A stretch of 64,000 bases of DNA from Phanerochaete sordida (taxonomy: Eukaryota > Basidiomycota > Agaricomycetes > Polyporales > Phanerochaetaceae): assembly GCA_019973155.2 (NCBI GenBank), contig BPQB01000042.1, forward strand, positions 124,001 through 188,000, written 5' to 3'. The notes below the pieces were generated by a model, which searched no databases, was not told the DNA's origin, and saw only the letters and a program-made list of their open reading frames with translations. Both the position numbers and the translations under genes were made by a program. The stretch's first letter is position 1; each line of letters begins with the position of its first letter. Positions 1 to 11,250 of this stretch are shown here, piece after piece.

Positions 1-433
1 GTCCTCTCCGCCAGATGACAAACAGCCGGAGAAGGAGGAGGAGCAAGTGCAGGAAGTGCAAGCGCCACCCCAGGAAGAACTCGCGAAGCCACCGCATCAG
101 CCGGAAAAGGAGCAGAAGGAGTCGCCAGTGACGCAAGAGGCGAAAGCAGACGAGCAGCCTTCGAAACCCTCGCTACCACCCCTCGACACGAGTGGAGGTG
201 CGGGGCCGGCTGCAGAAGCGCAAGACGATGACGACGACAACGTACCGCTGGCCACCAAAGTCGCGAGCAGCGTGCCGAAGCGTCTACAGGAAGGTGACGA
301 CACCGAGGGAACGTCGGAGGCTGAGCCTGCGAGTAGCAGGCCGACCAGTCCTGAAGTCGACAAGGCCCAAGGCGGGCTCACCAAGAACCAGAAGAAGAAT
401 CAGAGGAAGAAAGGCAAGAAGGGTGGAAAGTAA
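1..433 (+). CDS. 3' end of a Lys/Glu-rich protein (5' part outside window)
   Basis: An open frame enters from the left edge (frame starting at base 2) and stops at TAA 431-433. The visible 143 residues are low complexity: Pro/Glu/Gln-rich, an acidic run of five Asp near the middle, then a strongly basic end (NQKKNQRKKGKKGGK). There is no recognisable domain in this part. The basic tail could be a nucleic-acid or nuclear-localisation segment, but that is a guess. Composition and codon use match the other genes, so I take it as the genuine last exon of a gene that begins upstream. Confidence 0.6.
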   Translation, partial: SSPPDDKQPEKEEEQVQEVQAPPQEELAKPPHQPEKEQKESPVTQEAKADEQPSKPSLPPLDTSGGAGPAAEAQDDDDDNVPLATKVASSVPKRLQEGDDTEGTSEAEPASSRPTSPEVDKAQGGLTKNQKKNQRKKGKKGGK

Positions 434-2270
434 CCAATCTCTGGCCTCGTACTGGTCGCCGTGTCACCCTCCAATGACGTCTCGTCCGCAAGATCTTCGG
501 AGGTCCTCCATCCAACGACTGTACCATAATCATTCTTGCGATTCTGCACTCACCCAGACCAAAGCTCGACCGTTCCATCTCGTGTCTCGATACTTTTTGC
601 CGATTTTTGTTTCATCGTCGTGCCCGTCGCCTTGCCGCCTCCGCACCATTATTCCACTCCGATTCCGCTGACTTTGCACACACGCTTTCCACCGTAGCTT
701 TCGTACCGCCACACCACATGTACACTGTACTGTGCACGCTGTAGCATCATTTCTCGCTTCACTGTAGCCTCTCGCCCCGTTTATCGAGCATCACGACCGC
801 AGTGCAGCTTCGCGCCAGCCGAGCTGCAAAATTGACATGTCTTCTGCCATCAATGTGCTCCACGGCCGTCGGCCGCGGTGCAGGCGAGTACAGAACACCC
901 GGCGGTTGCCCTCGCACTGCGACAGAACGCCGCGTGCGCGAAGCCCGCGACAAAAGGGCGGGCGTGTGGGCGCGGGGGCTGTTGCGCGGGGTGAGCGGTA
1001 TTGGCGGGCGCACGCGAGCGTCGCTGGTGACGCGCGTGACAGCGTCGGCCGCTCTCGAGGGCTCGAGGCGCAGCGCGCGAGTCTCGCACAGGCCTATCAC
1101 AATCCAAAATTTCGGGGGTGGCCGCGCAGAAGAACAAGCTAAGGTGCGAAGATGGGCACGGGCGGCGACTGGAAGCGCATGCAGAACGCGGATTGGATGC
1201 GGGTCGTGTGCGCGCTGGAGCAAACCGGATGGCCTCTTTGTCGTCCATGGCGTCCGTGGGGCCTCTGCGTCCGATAAGATCTCCTTGTTTACTTTCTCGC
1301 TGCCCTTCGCCTCCGCGTCGCTTGTGCCCGGTGCAGCGAGTGCTTTGTTGGGAATGTACACGTACACATGGGTCGGTGCGTGTGAGGCTCCGGTCTCTTC
1401 GCTGGAAAAGCTGGTCGAACTTCGTCATCGCACAACCATCGCGGGCGTACCCGAGCAATGTAGGTCGCCGCAGGTGTGCCTGGGATGCCAATTGGGCCGG
1501 CAGTTCCCTGTCCGCATGCACCCTCGTGGCGTCCCCCCAACTGTGCCGGCCCCGTATCGTGAAGGGGACATCCACGCAAGGCAGCACTACCGCCTCGTAC
1601 CTGCCGCACTCGTGGTGCAGCGTGATATATTGCACGAAATGCCCTGAAATGCCGTGCGCTCCCACCGTGCCCAGCGCAGGGCTTTCCGCCCTAGGGCCGC
1701 GGCTCCCACGCCGTTCTGCAGGCTCGCGCGCGAGGTCATGCGGGCGCCGTGGCCCAATTGTCGCTGTCCGCTGCAAGAATGCAGGCGGACGTACTTCGGT
1801 GGGAGACTATTCCAGTCAGAAAAGCCCGTGGGAGGTACGCACCTCTTCAGCGAACGGATAGCTTGAAGTGCAGCCCAAGGGAGACCTCGGACACCCCATA
1901 TCGCTGCGGCGAGGCTATCGTACGTCATGCAGAGGAAAGACACAGGCGGAGGACCATGGTAAGCGCATATAGCCATGACGATATATGCAGAGAGCCGCAA
2001 GTTCATGTCAGCCTTCGTACAGACCATACTCATTGGGAACGCCCTTTGTTCGGGGGCCCGCCGTTTGGAGCAGGCATAACAGCGATGTCGAGGCTTTCGC
2101 TCGGAATCATCCGCCCTGAGACCGGATCGCATCTGTAGATGGAGACCACAGGGAGGAAAGTTCCGTATGAAAGGCGTGGAAACAAACATGTAGCAGAAAC
2201 AGATGTTAGCAGTGCGCTTATGATGATCAACAACCAACAATCAGGGATCCCAGTGAAAGGCAACTCGCGA
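434..2270. other. Intergenic, no gene supported
   Basis: Several overlapping six-frame ORFs of 100-300 codons exist here, mostly Arg/Pro/Ala-rich and mutually antisense. None has a recognisable motif, splice-consistent neighbour or family resemblance. It probably holds the 3' UTR of the left-edge gene and of the small minus-strand gene at 2271-2700. Confidence 0.5.
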
Positions 2271-2700
2271 CTACGACCGTTCCACTTCCTTCTTCACTGC
2301 ACGACATGAGCTCCGTCAGTCGCGTGCGCGGCGCAAATGCGAGAAATCTGTACCGACCTTCCTCCCAATCTTTCATGTCAAGGCGCTCTGATTGGCTACC
2401 AGGGCCGTCTTTACGGCCGAGGAGGACCTCCTTCCAGCCGAGGTGGTCCGTCGCCTCAATCCCTCGGGCGGCGGCGCGGTCGGATCCGGGCACCCTGGCC
2501 ATCTTTTGTATCACGTCGAAGTCGTCGGGTCGGACGGGCAGGCCTGCGCGCAGGCGCGCCGCGGTGTCGTCGAGGAGCCTGAGGCGCGCGGTCCAGTACG
2601 CGCGCTGGTCCTCGGCCTCCTTGCGGTGCCAGAGCATGTGCGTGCTGAGCGAGGTGAGCGCGACGCAGTACGCGATCTCGGGCAGGAAGCGTGTGGTCAT
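2271..2700 (-). CDS. Small unknown protein with N-terminal hydrophobic segment
   Basis: Two exons on the minus strand: 2358-2700 and 2271-2296, split by a 61-nt intron (2297-2357; donor GTCGGT, acceptor GTGCAG, branch-like CTGAC). The product is 122 aa. It starts MTTRFLPEIAYCVAL, has one short hydrophobic stretch (about residues 5-22), then a charged helical part (HRKEAEDQRAYW) and ends WEEVKKEVERS after splicing. Splicing is preferred because it replaces an unlikely Cys/Ser/Val-rich read-through tail with a charged helix. I chose the ATG at 2700 because upstream codons are low complexity. I do not recognise a function; a small mitochondrial or ER membrane protein is possible. Confidence 0.55.
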
Positions 2701-3402
2701 GGTGGTTCGGAGCGAACGCGCGATTGGCCCGCGGCGCGGGAGCCAATGGGCGGGGCGGGCTTTTTTGGGCGGGCTAGCGACGGCTAGCGGCCTCTGGCGA
2801 CGCTTGTTGTGCGCGCGATCTCGCCCGTCTCGGTCGTCGGTCGCGGCCTGGGGCCACGAAGACGAGGGCAGAACACCGTTCGACGCTGATTCGCCCGCAG
2901 CCAAAATCAGAGACACGGAAAGGCAAAATAACGAGGAGTGCGCACGGTTAAAGGACTAAGCTCGAAGGCTGGTGTTTATGCGAGGGTCTTCCGCTGGCGA
3001 GGCCGCTGCTCGAGCGGGCGAGTGATTGGCTGCGCCGTCGGCGACGGTGGGCGTAGCGGTCCAATCGTCGAAAAGGACCGCGCCGCTGTACCTGGGGTCT
3101 AGGCGCACCTGCCTAATGCGGATACGGCAACGCGTGAGCCCCCGATCCCCTGGAACCGCGTAGCCGAAAGAGGATAGGACTCGCCAACACCCGGGGTCTT
3201 TCTCCACAGGCGCCCAATTTGGGTGCTCCTTCCCTTTCGGATTTCCAGAATTCTTATCCCGAACAAGTCAACCTTATATGAGGCCCCCCACACTCGTCCT
3301 CCACCCTCCATCTTCTCACCGACTCTCTCGTCGCCCGCCGCGTCCACCATAGCCTCGACACCGCTTCGAGCTCTCATTTGACGCACGCCAATTACCACCA
3401 CA
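2701..3402. other. Intergenic region between divergent small genes
   Basis: About 700 bp between the start of the minus gene at 2700 and the plus gene at 3403, so it carries both promoters. The last 150 bp before 3403 are C/T-rich, as often in fungal 5' leaders. I see no RNA gene or repeat. Confidence 0.4.
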
Positions 3403-4167
3403 ATGACAACGGCATACCCAGAGGTCGAGCGGACAGACATGTTCGAACAGGTGCGTCCGCTTTGCCACAAATCCACAGCCGTCATCTGACACCTCATGCA
3501 GCTCTTCCAACGCTTGGAGGAGGAAAGCGAGCGCCGCGCCCTCGAGGAAGAGGAGCGCGACACGCTCGAGACAAAAGCAGAGCCTTCGCCCGTCGCCACC
3601 GTCCGCGAGCGCCGCCGCGGCAGCATCTCCATCTCCCGAGTCGGCGGCCAGTTCGACACTGCATCGAGCGACTCCCAGTCGCACACATCATCACGCGGCT
3701 CCCGCACATCGTCCATGATCCTCACGCGTCGCAACTTCTACCAGCTCGAGTCGACACGCACGGACAGCACCGACTCGTTCGCGAGCGAGACCACGACCGA
3801 GCGCTCCGCCGACGACGTAGAAGACACGCACCACGTCGCCCAGACGCACTTCATCCCCGCGCAGAGCATCTCGAAGGCCATCTCCCGCCGGCTCTCACGC
3901 GCCAAGGACCTCGCGCCCCTCAGCCCGACGTCCGCGAGCACCGTCATCATCGGCGTCGCTGTCGAGGCGAGCACCGTCGAGCACCACGCCGGCGGGCTCG
4001 CCGCCGCGCAGACCACCACCACCACGACCGTGTACAGCGGCACGCTCCGCCCGCAGCGCTCGACGCCGCTGCTCAACGACAAGGTCAACTTCCTGTCCAA
4101 GGCCAAGGACATCACCTCGAAGCTCCGCCGCAAAAGCGTCGCCGCCCTCACCCCCGCATCACGCTAG
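3403..4167 (+). CDS. Ser/Thr/Arg-rich protein of unknown function
   Basis: Two exons, 3403-3450 and 3502-4167, with a 51-nt intron (GTGCGT...CATGCAG). The product is 237 aa, beginning MTTAYPEVERTDMFEQ. Residues 15-50 form a Glu/Arg-rich probable coiled coil (LFQRLEEESERRALEEEE). After that come low-complexity segments rich in Ser, Thr and Arg with several RRxS/RRGS sites that could be phosphorylated, a Thr run (TTTTTT), and a basic end (SKLRRKSVAALTPASR). No known domain is visible. Strong codon bias, an in-frame intron and a pyrimidine-rich leader support a real gene. Probably cytosolic; function unknown. Confidence 0.6.
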
Positions 4168-6944
4168 ACTCGCCCTCGCTTTCGTTCCTCTCCACGGACT
4201 CCTCTCTCACTCTCGTTTTCGGGCATCATCCGGGATTTCGCTCTATTGGTTCACTGCTCCGTCCATCGTCGCTCGCTTGCTCGCATCTCTCTCGTCGTCG
4301 CCTTGCATTCATCACGTCGCATATGTCTCTTGCATGTCTGTACAATACCCCGCGCTTTCTGCTGTACCCTGTATGCTCTTTAGATATGATCGAAATACCC
4401 ATCATGCTTCCACATGCACGCCCTCCCGCGGGATCTTCGTTTTCAGCGTCCAGGTGCGTCCAGCTCCACGCATCTCGCCTTCCGCGCTCCGCTGCGCAGC
4501 CTCGCCGGAGAACGCGCCCAGGCTGCACTTTCTCTCCCCCACAAAGTCCAGCGAGTGCAAACTGGGTCTCGTGCGCACCTCGCGAAAACAAGCTAAACGA
4601 TAAGGTGCGTTTAGCCTCTGCATTTTTCCAGAACCTCTGACTACCCCGCACTAGCCAAGGGCGGGGACGGCTAGAACCTTCTTCCGCCGCGGCGGGTGCA
4701 GATGCCGCGAGCCCTGCGCAGAGCCCCGCGGCCGCGCCATCGCGTCCGCCACGCCCTCTCGCAATCCCAGCCCACCACGGGCGACAGGCGACGATCCGCA
4801 CGCGGCCCTCACGCGGCCGGCAGCCTGGCAGCGCGCGAGCGGAGGCCCCGCGGGCGGTGCGCGTGGCACGCTATCGCCGGCGCGCTGTTCGTGCTGGCCT
4901 GATTATCTGCCACGCGCTGGCAGCGGTGGACGCAGACGGCGGGCACGGCGACCGGCGCGCGTGGGCTGCCCAACGCTGTGTCCGTCATTCTCTGTGCGCC
5001 GGACAGCGTCGGAGCCGTCGCGAGGATCGTCGCGAAGCGCGAATTGTCTTTCGCTCTTCCTGCGCCGTTCACCGTGCAACTGTCCGACAGTATCTGACAG
5101 GCATAAACTGCTGGCTTACGTGACGTGTGGGAAGATGGCAATCGCGGCCTCCGACAACGTGCAAGGGCGGCCCAACGGCGATCGACGCGAAGGATTTGAT
5201 GTGGCGAGGCTGGGCTGCGCCCGGCGTAGCTCGCGACGCCGCCACAGCAGCGGCTCCGTTGATGTATTAAATGTTAGCGTCGCGCAGCTGCGAAGGCGCG
5301 CCGGAGACTAGTCGACGCGGCGCGTCGATCGGGCGATCGGTGGGGGACTAATATTCGTCTGGTATTCGTGGTGAGCACATCGCGAAATCTGTGAGACAGA
5401 AGCGGCGTAGTCGACGCTGTCCGTTAATGAAAGCCTCTGCAAAGTTGGGCCGCGACTTTGCAATTGGCACGAGGTATGTTCGTACTGGCGCGTACGGCGG
5501 ACGGCGGAAATTCTGTGCAGCACGGCTGTCCCGCTGCATGGACTATCCGTCTATGCGACTTCTCAGGACCCGCAAGTGAGAGGATCCTAGCGCTGAGATG
5601 CGGCCCAGCGGACGCCACCGCGGACCATGGCGTTGCCCTCGCACATCTGACAAGAGCGAGCGGTGTGAGCCTATGAATGAAGCGGCGGTAGGGGTCAGAA
5701 GTGGCGCCGACGTTGTCAGAAAATCGATGCAGCCCTGATAGCGACTAGCAGGAAAGCAGCGTCAGGTCGCTGTAAACGCACGCGTACTGCACCCTCTTTG
5801 GCAGGGAGCGATGCCTATAAATCGCATGAGCTGCAAAAATTATGTGAGGCGATGAGGTTCTTGCTAAAGGGATGTTACGCTCACGGACCTTTCCGATTAA
5901 AATCGCATGAGAGTTGGAAGGCATTTTGTAGTCAACGCACGGTCTAAAATGACGACAACACTCACACCTGAATGTCCTAGGGTTGCGATGACGTAGGGAT
6001 TGATGCATGATGGGTGACACTACAAGATGAGCGACATGCCTAGTCGTGGTGTGCTGGACGGGGCGGGAGTGATTAATCTACGACCAACAGCTCTACCTGC
6101 ATTATTAGAAACATCAAGATCCAGCACTTGTCCATGATACTCATGGACACAACTTTCGCCTTTGTGCAGGTTTATCGTACAGGCTCGTAAGGGTGCGAAA
6201 TATTGCGCCTTGAAATTCGAGATGTCGCACTGAAGGTCTCGTTCAGTCGAGTGCGCGTACAAAGAGCTCTGCAGCAATTGATTCTACACGCGGTAGAGAG
6301 GCGGTAGCAAGAGGTGACTCGGTGTGTTTCATATGATCAATACGACGCGGGCAAGGAGCACTGTTGGCGGGTCAGTGTCCGCGAACTGGCGAATCTTTGC
6401 GTCAAAGAATGACAATATGAGATAGGTACCGACGACGATCAGCTGAAAGGCGAGTACCGCGTGCAAATACTGGCACGAGTCATGCTCGGGATTGACTATG
6501 GCCTCAACTCCTGTGTTCGATGTGCAATATACCAACATATCGCGCCAGGCGATTGGGACGATCTAGACAAGTGCTGCTGCTGTCGCTTGCAGAACCCCAC
6601 ACAGCTCGTTCGAGCTTGCACGTTGCCACGAATTTAGCAGCGAACCTCACGCTGTCAGCTGCTCTCTAGTCAGAATGAGTCTCCTGGAGTCAAAGTGACG
6701 GGAAGATAAGAGTGAGGCGGACCCGCTGAACCGCGGAGAGTCGGACGCCGCATGATCAAGCCATGCCTGCCCATGCGGGTGCGCAGCTCAGCTCCGAACA
6801 ACCACCACGCTCGCCTCCATGCGACCATCGCAAGCCGTCATAGCCAAACGTCAGAGCACATCGGGTCTCAGTATAAAGTCGCGACCTCTACAAAATGCCA
6901 GCCCCAGATCCAACCAGCACTAGCACTACTCAACTCCTCCAACC
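4168..6944. other. 2.8 kb gene-poor stretch
   Basis: I find only short ORFs without motifs. A minus-strand ORF at 6329-6538 contains a hydrophobic run (about 20 residues ending TYLILSFF) that may be decayed membrane-protein sequence, but no gene can be built. A GC-rich 5160-5350 block contains small palindromes such as TCGACGCGGCGCGTCGA. The kinesin promoter is at the right end. Confidence 0.4.
6872..6877 (+). promoter_or_regulatory. TATA box of the kinesin gene
   Basis: TATAAA lies 73 bp before the ATG at 6945, a normal distance for a fungal TATA promoter. Confidence 0.5.
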
Positions 6945-9337
6945 ATGGCGTCCTCTGCAGCTCTGACGACGACACACCTTCCCACCCTGCGGGCTCTGCT
7001 CGATGAATGGAGTGCGAAGCAGCCTCCGGCCAAGGCGTTCGCGTCGCCCTCGCAGGACATCGCGAGCCGCCTCGAAGACGAGAAGGCAGGCGAAGTGCGC
7101 GGCAAGGACATCATCGTCGCGTTCAGGACGCGTCCGCCGCTGCCCGACGAGGCGGCGGAGAAGTTCCACGCGTCAGAGGACAAGGAGAGTGCTGTGGTCG
7201 GAGGAGATGGAGAGGACAAGGCCGGTGACGCTGCCGAGGAGCCAGCGAAGGCCGAGTTCTGCTCTGGCGTTACAGCGACCAGTGCGGAACCCGGTACCTT
7301 CGTCGCGCATGTGCCCGGTTTCAAGGTGCGTAGTCTGTGCTACTGAGGTGTGCCACAGGTTGACGCGTGTACAAAGTGGTCGGGGCCTACCCTTACGCAC
7401 AAGTCGTACGAGGCAGACCTCGCTTTCGGGCCCACTGCGGCCAACGATGAGCTCTACCAGCGAACAGTCGTCGCTAACGATGTACGTCCCGGACTGTGCT
7501 AGGCTCTATCGCAGTACTCAACGCGTGCATGTGTCTCAAAGATGATCCCGCTGGCTTTGTCCTCCGGCATAGCTTGCATCCTCGCATACGGTCAGACAGG
7601 TTCTGGCAAGACGTACACCATGGAAGCCCTGGAGCACCGCATCGCGCGAGACCTGTTTATCGCTGCGAAGCACGTCGGCGCGCGTCTTCTGCAGGCCGAG
7701 GAACAAGCCAAAGCCTCGTCCGCGGGTACCGACTCGACTGAAGACCTCAAACCTGACACTGTCTTCGAGTTCAGCGTCACCTTCCTTGAGCTCCTAGGCA
7801 AGCGTGCTGTCGACCTCCTCGAGCCCGCCGACGGGCTTCCGATCGACGCGCAAGGCAATGCGGTGCGTAAGGAGGTGCCAATCCATGAGGATAAGAATGG
7901 GGACGTGCGACCGCGTTTGATCTCGCGCGTGGTGCAGTCCGCGGAACAACTCGACGAGCTCATCACAACCGCTCTGTCACATAGGTACGTTAACCACGCG
8001 TGTCTCAGGCACGAGTCTCACACTTCGTCTATAGGCGTACGTCGGCCACTCTGCGCAATGCGACATCCAGCCGGAGCCATGCAGTGCTCACTATTCGTGC
8101 CACGAACAAGCTCCTGCCATTTGCTGAACCTGGTCAGCTGCTGCTCGTCGAGTACGTCTGATGGACATCCGCGATTGAACTGGGACTGACCATGTCGCGC
8201 AGTCTCGCCGGAAGCGAGAGGTACGAGGACTCCAAGGCGCACGATAAGCAGCGCATGCTAGAGTCTCGTGAGAACAACAACAGCTTGATGAGCTTGAAGG
8301 AGTGCGTTCGGGCCAAGGCGAAGATGGCTACTGAAGAAGGCTTTGTGCACATCCCTTGGCGCAGCAACAAGCTCACTATGCTCTTGAAGGTAGGTTGTTA
8401 CCATACCCTTCATTCGCGCGATAATTGACGTGGATCTTCCAGCCTATTTTCGACATCGAGTCGCGTCAGCCATCGAAGACTCTGATCATCGCCCACGTCT
8501 CACCGCACATTCAAGACACAGTGCACAGTGTCAACACGCTCTCTTATGCCTCGCCTTTCAAGACTTCTCCGCCGAAGCCGCGCGGCCCTGCGCCCTACGA
8601 CGCCGCCGATCCACGCACCTGGGACCACGAACAAACTGTCGCCTGGCTGACGCAGGAATTCACGAAGCGCCAGCGCGCACGCGTCGTGAACGCACACAAG
8701 GTGCGCGCGGAGAAGGCCGCGAAGGACGGCAAGAAGGTGAAGCCGCTAGACGACTCCGCGCCGGTCGCGCTCGTCGTCGACATCGAGAAGCTCTGCCCAC
8801 GCGGCATGACCGGGAAGCACTACGGACAGCTCTACACGGTCGACTTCGTGCAGCGCACGCTCGAGGCCGCGCGGCTCGACCGCGAGTACACCGCGAGCGT
8901 CGTGAAGAACATGGCCGCGGAGGTCGTGGGCACACTCTACTACCTCATCCTGACCGCGAAGACGCGCAAGCGCCGCGCCGTCATGCAGAGTCGTAAGGTC
9001 GTGAACCTCGAGGCCGCGTATGGTGCGCACCGCGTTTCCCTTCCATGTTGTCTTTGCCGCTTACCAGGCTGCAGGTGATACGCCCTACGCGACGGTCCCG
9101 GGCACCAGCATCCGCATGCCGGAGGAGGGCAGCCCCGAGCATAGCATGTTCGCGCGCTGGACGAATGAGCAGTTCCTCGCCGCGGCCGCGCGCCACGGAC
9201 CCCACTGGCACGAAAGGCTCAATGCTGCTGTCTACACGGCCCGCCAGCAGAAGAAGAACACCGAGAGGGCGGAGCTTGATGCTTGTTACAAGATGATGGA
9301 AGAGGAGTATGGGACCGCCGACACTCCGGCTGCATGA
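6945..9337 (+). CDS. Kinesin-13-like motor protein with SAM-like C-terminal region
   Basis: ATP-driven microtubule motor; the kinesin-13 type usually depolymerises microtubule ends rather than walking. Seven exons: 6945-7325, 7377-7481, 7542-7984, 8035-8151, 8203-8389, 8443-9022, 9075-9337; 691 aa. First motor strand IIVAFRTRPP at residues 56-65, P-loop GQTGSGKT at 179-186, switch I NATSSRSH at 318-325, switch II DLAGSE at 349-354, then LKECVRA and SNKLT as in kinesin-13. From about residue 471 (WDHEQTVAWL) to 560 there is a SAM/pointed-like helical region (PRGMTGKHYGQLY), reminiscent of KIF24-type kinesins. Introns 1 and 2 use AAG acceptors. All ATPase motifs are intact, so the motor should be active; the long charged insert after the first strand (residues 65-100) is unusual. 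Confidence 0.88.
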
Positions 9338-9467
9338 GCAGCTTCGTGGTAAGGATTAATTACGAGAAATGTACTATAGGGAGACAAAGTAAACGAGTGT
9401 ACGATTCAGCCTTGGACAGATGAGGGGGATGGATGGGAATAGCGATCTCGTCTTCGGCATAGCGCGT

Positions 9468-10562
9468 CTATAGAATGACCTCCTGCGAGTGAGTGTTGGA
9501 TTCGTTCTGCGATTGATCATGGCCGCTGACAAGGCCGAATTTGTGTACCAGATGTTCGTCCTTCTCTGCGATCTTGACAAGGTCGTCATGGCTGTTGACG
9601 ATACCCAACCTCAACGCCCACTCCGCATCCTTCAGACTTCGACAATTGCCCTTCCCGAGGCGTTCGAGGATGAGCTCTTCCGCCATTTCGATTCGCCTCC
9701 CGTACTTCTTCCGCTCTCCCACACGGACCACGCAGTCGAACATCGTGAGCGTCGTCGTCATCGAGTTGGCGAGGCCCAGCAGGCATGCAGAGGCCGCAAA
9801 GAGCCCGACCACGAGTGCGGCTCCCTGCGGCGTCATCTGCCATGCAAAGCCCATCGAGCCATACACGAGCAGCTTGGCTGCGCCGACGAGGAACTGGTCC
9901 AAGAGCGTCATGTCCTGGAGCCATTGGCCAGAGGTGACGGCCTTGAGGTCGTCGACGGGGCCTTTTATGCGGATCCACTTGTCTTGGCTGACGAGGACGA
10001 GCAGGTCGCCTCGCACACCCGGCTCGCCCATGCCCTTCCATCCCTTCTGCGCACGTTTTCTGATGACGATCCAGTGCAGGAGGCGCGCGCAGCAAACGGC
10101 GCAGAGGAACCAACTTGCGGCCGCATCTTCGACTCGGAACATGACGAACGTGCTCAGCACGACGCACATCAAGTACAGCACGGTGGGGACAACCTCGTAA
10201 TGCTTCGGGTCCCTTTCGACATGGAGTTTCGTAAGGTAGCCTGTCTTGCCGACGCGCTGCAGGAACGCCGCTGTGGCTTGGTTCTCTACGCGGAACACGT
10301 AGCCTGAGGTCATAGCAGCCACAGGAGGGTATTCGCCCTTGTTCACCGTGTCCGCGTCCTGCTGCTGGAGGAAGCCCGGTGCCATGACGAGGTAATCGCA
10401 GAGAGAAGTCGGGCCGCCCATGAGTGCGGTCCGCTCGAGGATCAGGTTTGACGGCGTGAGGGCGATGAGGCCGGCAGCTGCGGGAGTGTAGAACAGCTTG
10501 GAGCTCGAGGAGGCCATTTCCGTGCCAGTGCTGGCGAGCGTCGTTTGGTTCAGTGGTGGCAT
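9468..10562 (-). CDS. Four-TM protein, HET-associated family, copy 1
   Basis: Single exon, 364 aa, start chosen at the ATG at 10562 because the paralogue at 17772-18902 also begins MP at this place; a longer ORF extends to 10631. Residues 1-150 are soluble; then come two hydrophobic helices (VLYLMCVVLSTFVMF and WFLCAVCCARLLHWIVI), a conserved hydrophilic loop (LLVLVSQDKWIRIKGPVDD, GQWLQD), two more helices (LLVYGSMGFAW and ALVVGLFAASACLLGLA) and a cytosolic tail ending EVIL. I do not recognise the family. It is divergent from the HET gene at 11251 across 688 bp, and its paralogue sits on the other side of the HET pair. The loop is far better conserved between paralogues than the ends, suggesting it carries the function. 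Confidence 0.75.
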   Translation of the reverse strand: MPPLNQTTLASTGTEMASSSSKLFYTPAAAGLIALTPSNLILERTALMGGPTSLCDYLVMAPGFLQQQDADTVNKGEYPPVAAMTSGYVFRVENQATAAFLQRVGKTGYLTKLHVERDPKHYEVVPTVLYLMCVVLSTFVMFRVEDAAASWFLCAVCCARLLHWIVIRKRAQKGWKGMGEPGVRGDLLVLVSQDKWIRIKGPVDDLKAVTSGQWLQDMTLLDQFLVGAAKLLVYGSMGFAWQMTPQGAALVVGLFAASACLLGLANSMTTTLTMFDCVVRVGERKKYGRRIEMAEELILERLGKGNCRSLKDAEWALRLGIVNSHDDLVKIAEKDEHLVHKFGLVSGHDQSQNESNTHSQEVIL

Positions 10563-11250
10563 GATACTTATGGGTATTCGGCCGACAGCGAATGAATTTA
10601 TATTGTGCACGAAGCGGGGCAGTGTCGCCATTTATTGTGGCCATCGCGGGATCTAACAAGCCCTTGTGCAAGGTCCGTACAAAGGGATTGTTCCCTTGAC
10701 ATTTGGCAGACCGGGGGGGACAAAGCTTCGATCCCTTCATTAAATTACAGGGTCAATAGCACTTTCAAGTTCGAGCTACTTACTACGCGTCCTCGGACTG
10801 GCTCTCAAATATACGCACAATATGATCAAGCAGCCTGAACTGCACGAACTTGCGTGGAGACCGATAGAAGTAGCCCTGTACTTTTATTATCATCTTAGGT
10901 CAGTTAGATCACGGACAGTACGCTCGAAGTGTGGCGCACAATTCCTGGAGAACAAGCTGAGCGCCACATGTCGTCGTTACGCGCAACCGTATACCTGCAA
11001 CCTTTACTGTAGCAACGTAAAGCTCTTGTAACTCGGCGCTGTACGAGGCAGCGGTATTATATTCTCGACCTACCGGCGCCTGCTAACCTTGTACCGCTGG
11101 ATGGCGCCAGTCATCTGCATCAAACTCTGAGCTTGATTCGAGGCAGTACTGGCCTGAGAGCATGCCCGTGCCCGCTGTATTTGTTTCTCTTACAAGCCCG
11201 CGTACCAGCATTGTGACTAGTTCCCAGCGTACGCCGCACGGCTCGAAATA
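10563..11250. other. Shared divergent promoter of 4-TM copy 1 and HET1
   Basis: The 688 bp between the two start codons hold no gene. Because the genes are head to head, shared control of the two is possible. Confidence 0.4.
10596..10602 (-). promoter_or_regulatory. TATA box of 4-TM gene copy 1
   Basis: On the minus strand TATAAAT lies 34 bp upstream of the ATG at 10562. This supports the shorter start, since the longer ORF would begin upstream of this box. Confidence 0.4.

Noticed and set aside
850..1776. 308-codon minus-strand ORF in the left intergenic region
   Set aside because: Low complexity, no motif, overlapped by equally long ORFs in other frames.
3378..4640. 420-codon plus-strand ORF
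   Set aside because: Arg/His/Pro-rich shadow of the gene at 3403-4167 in another frame.
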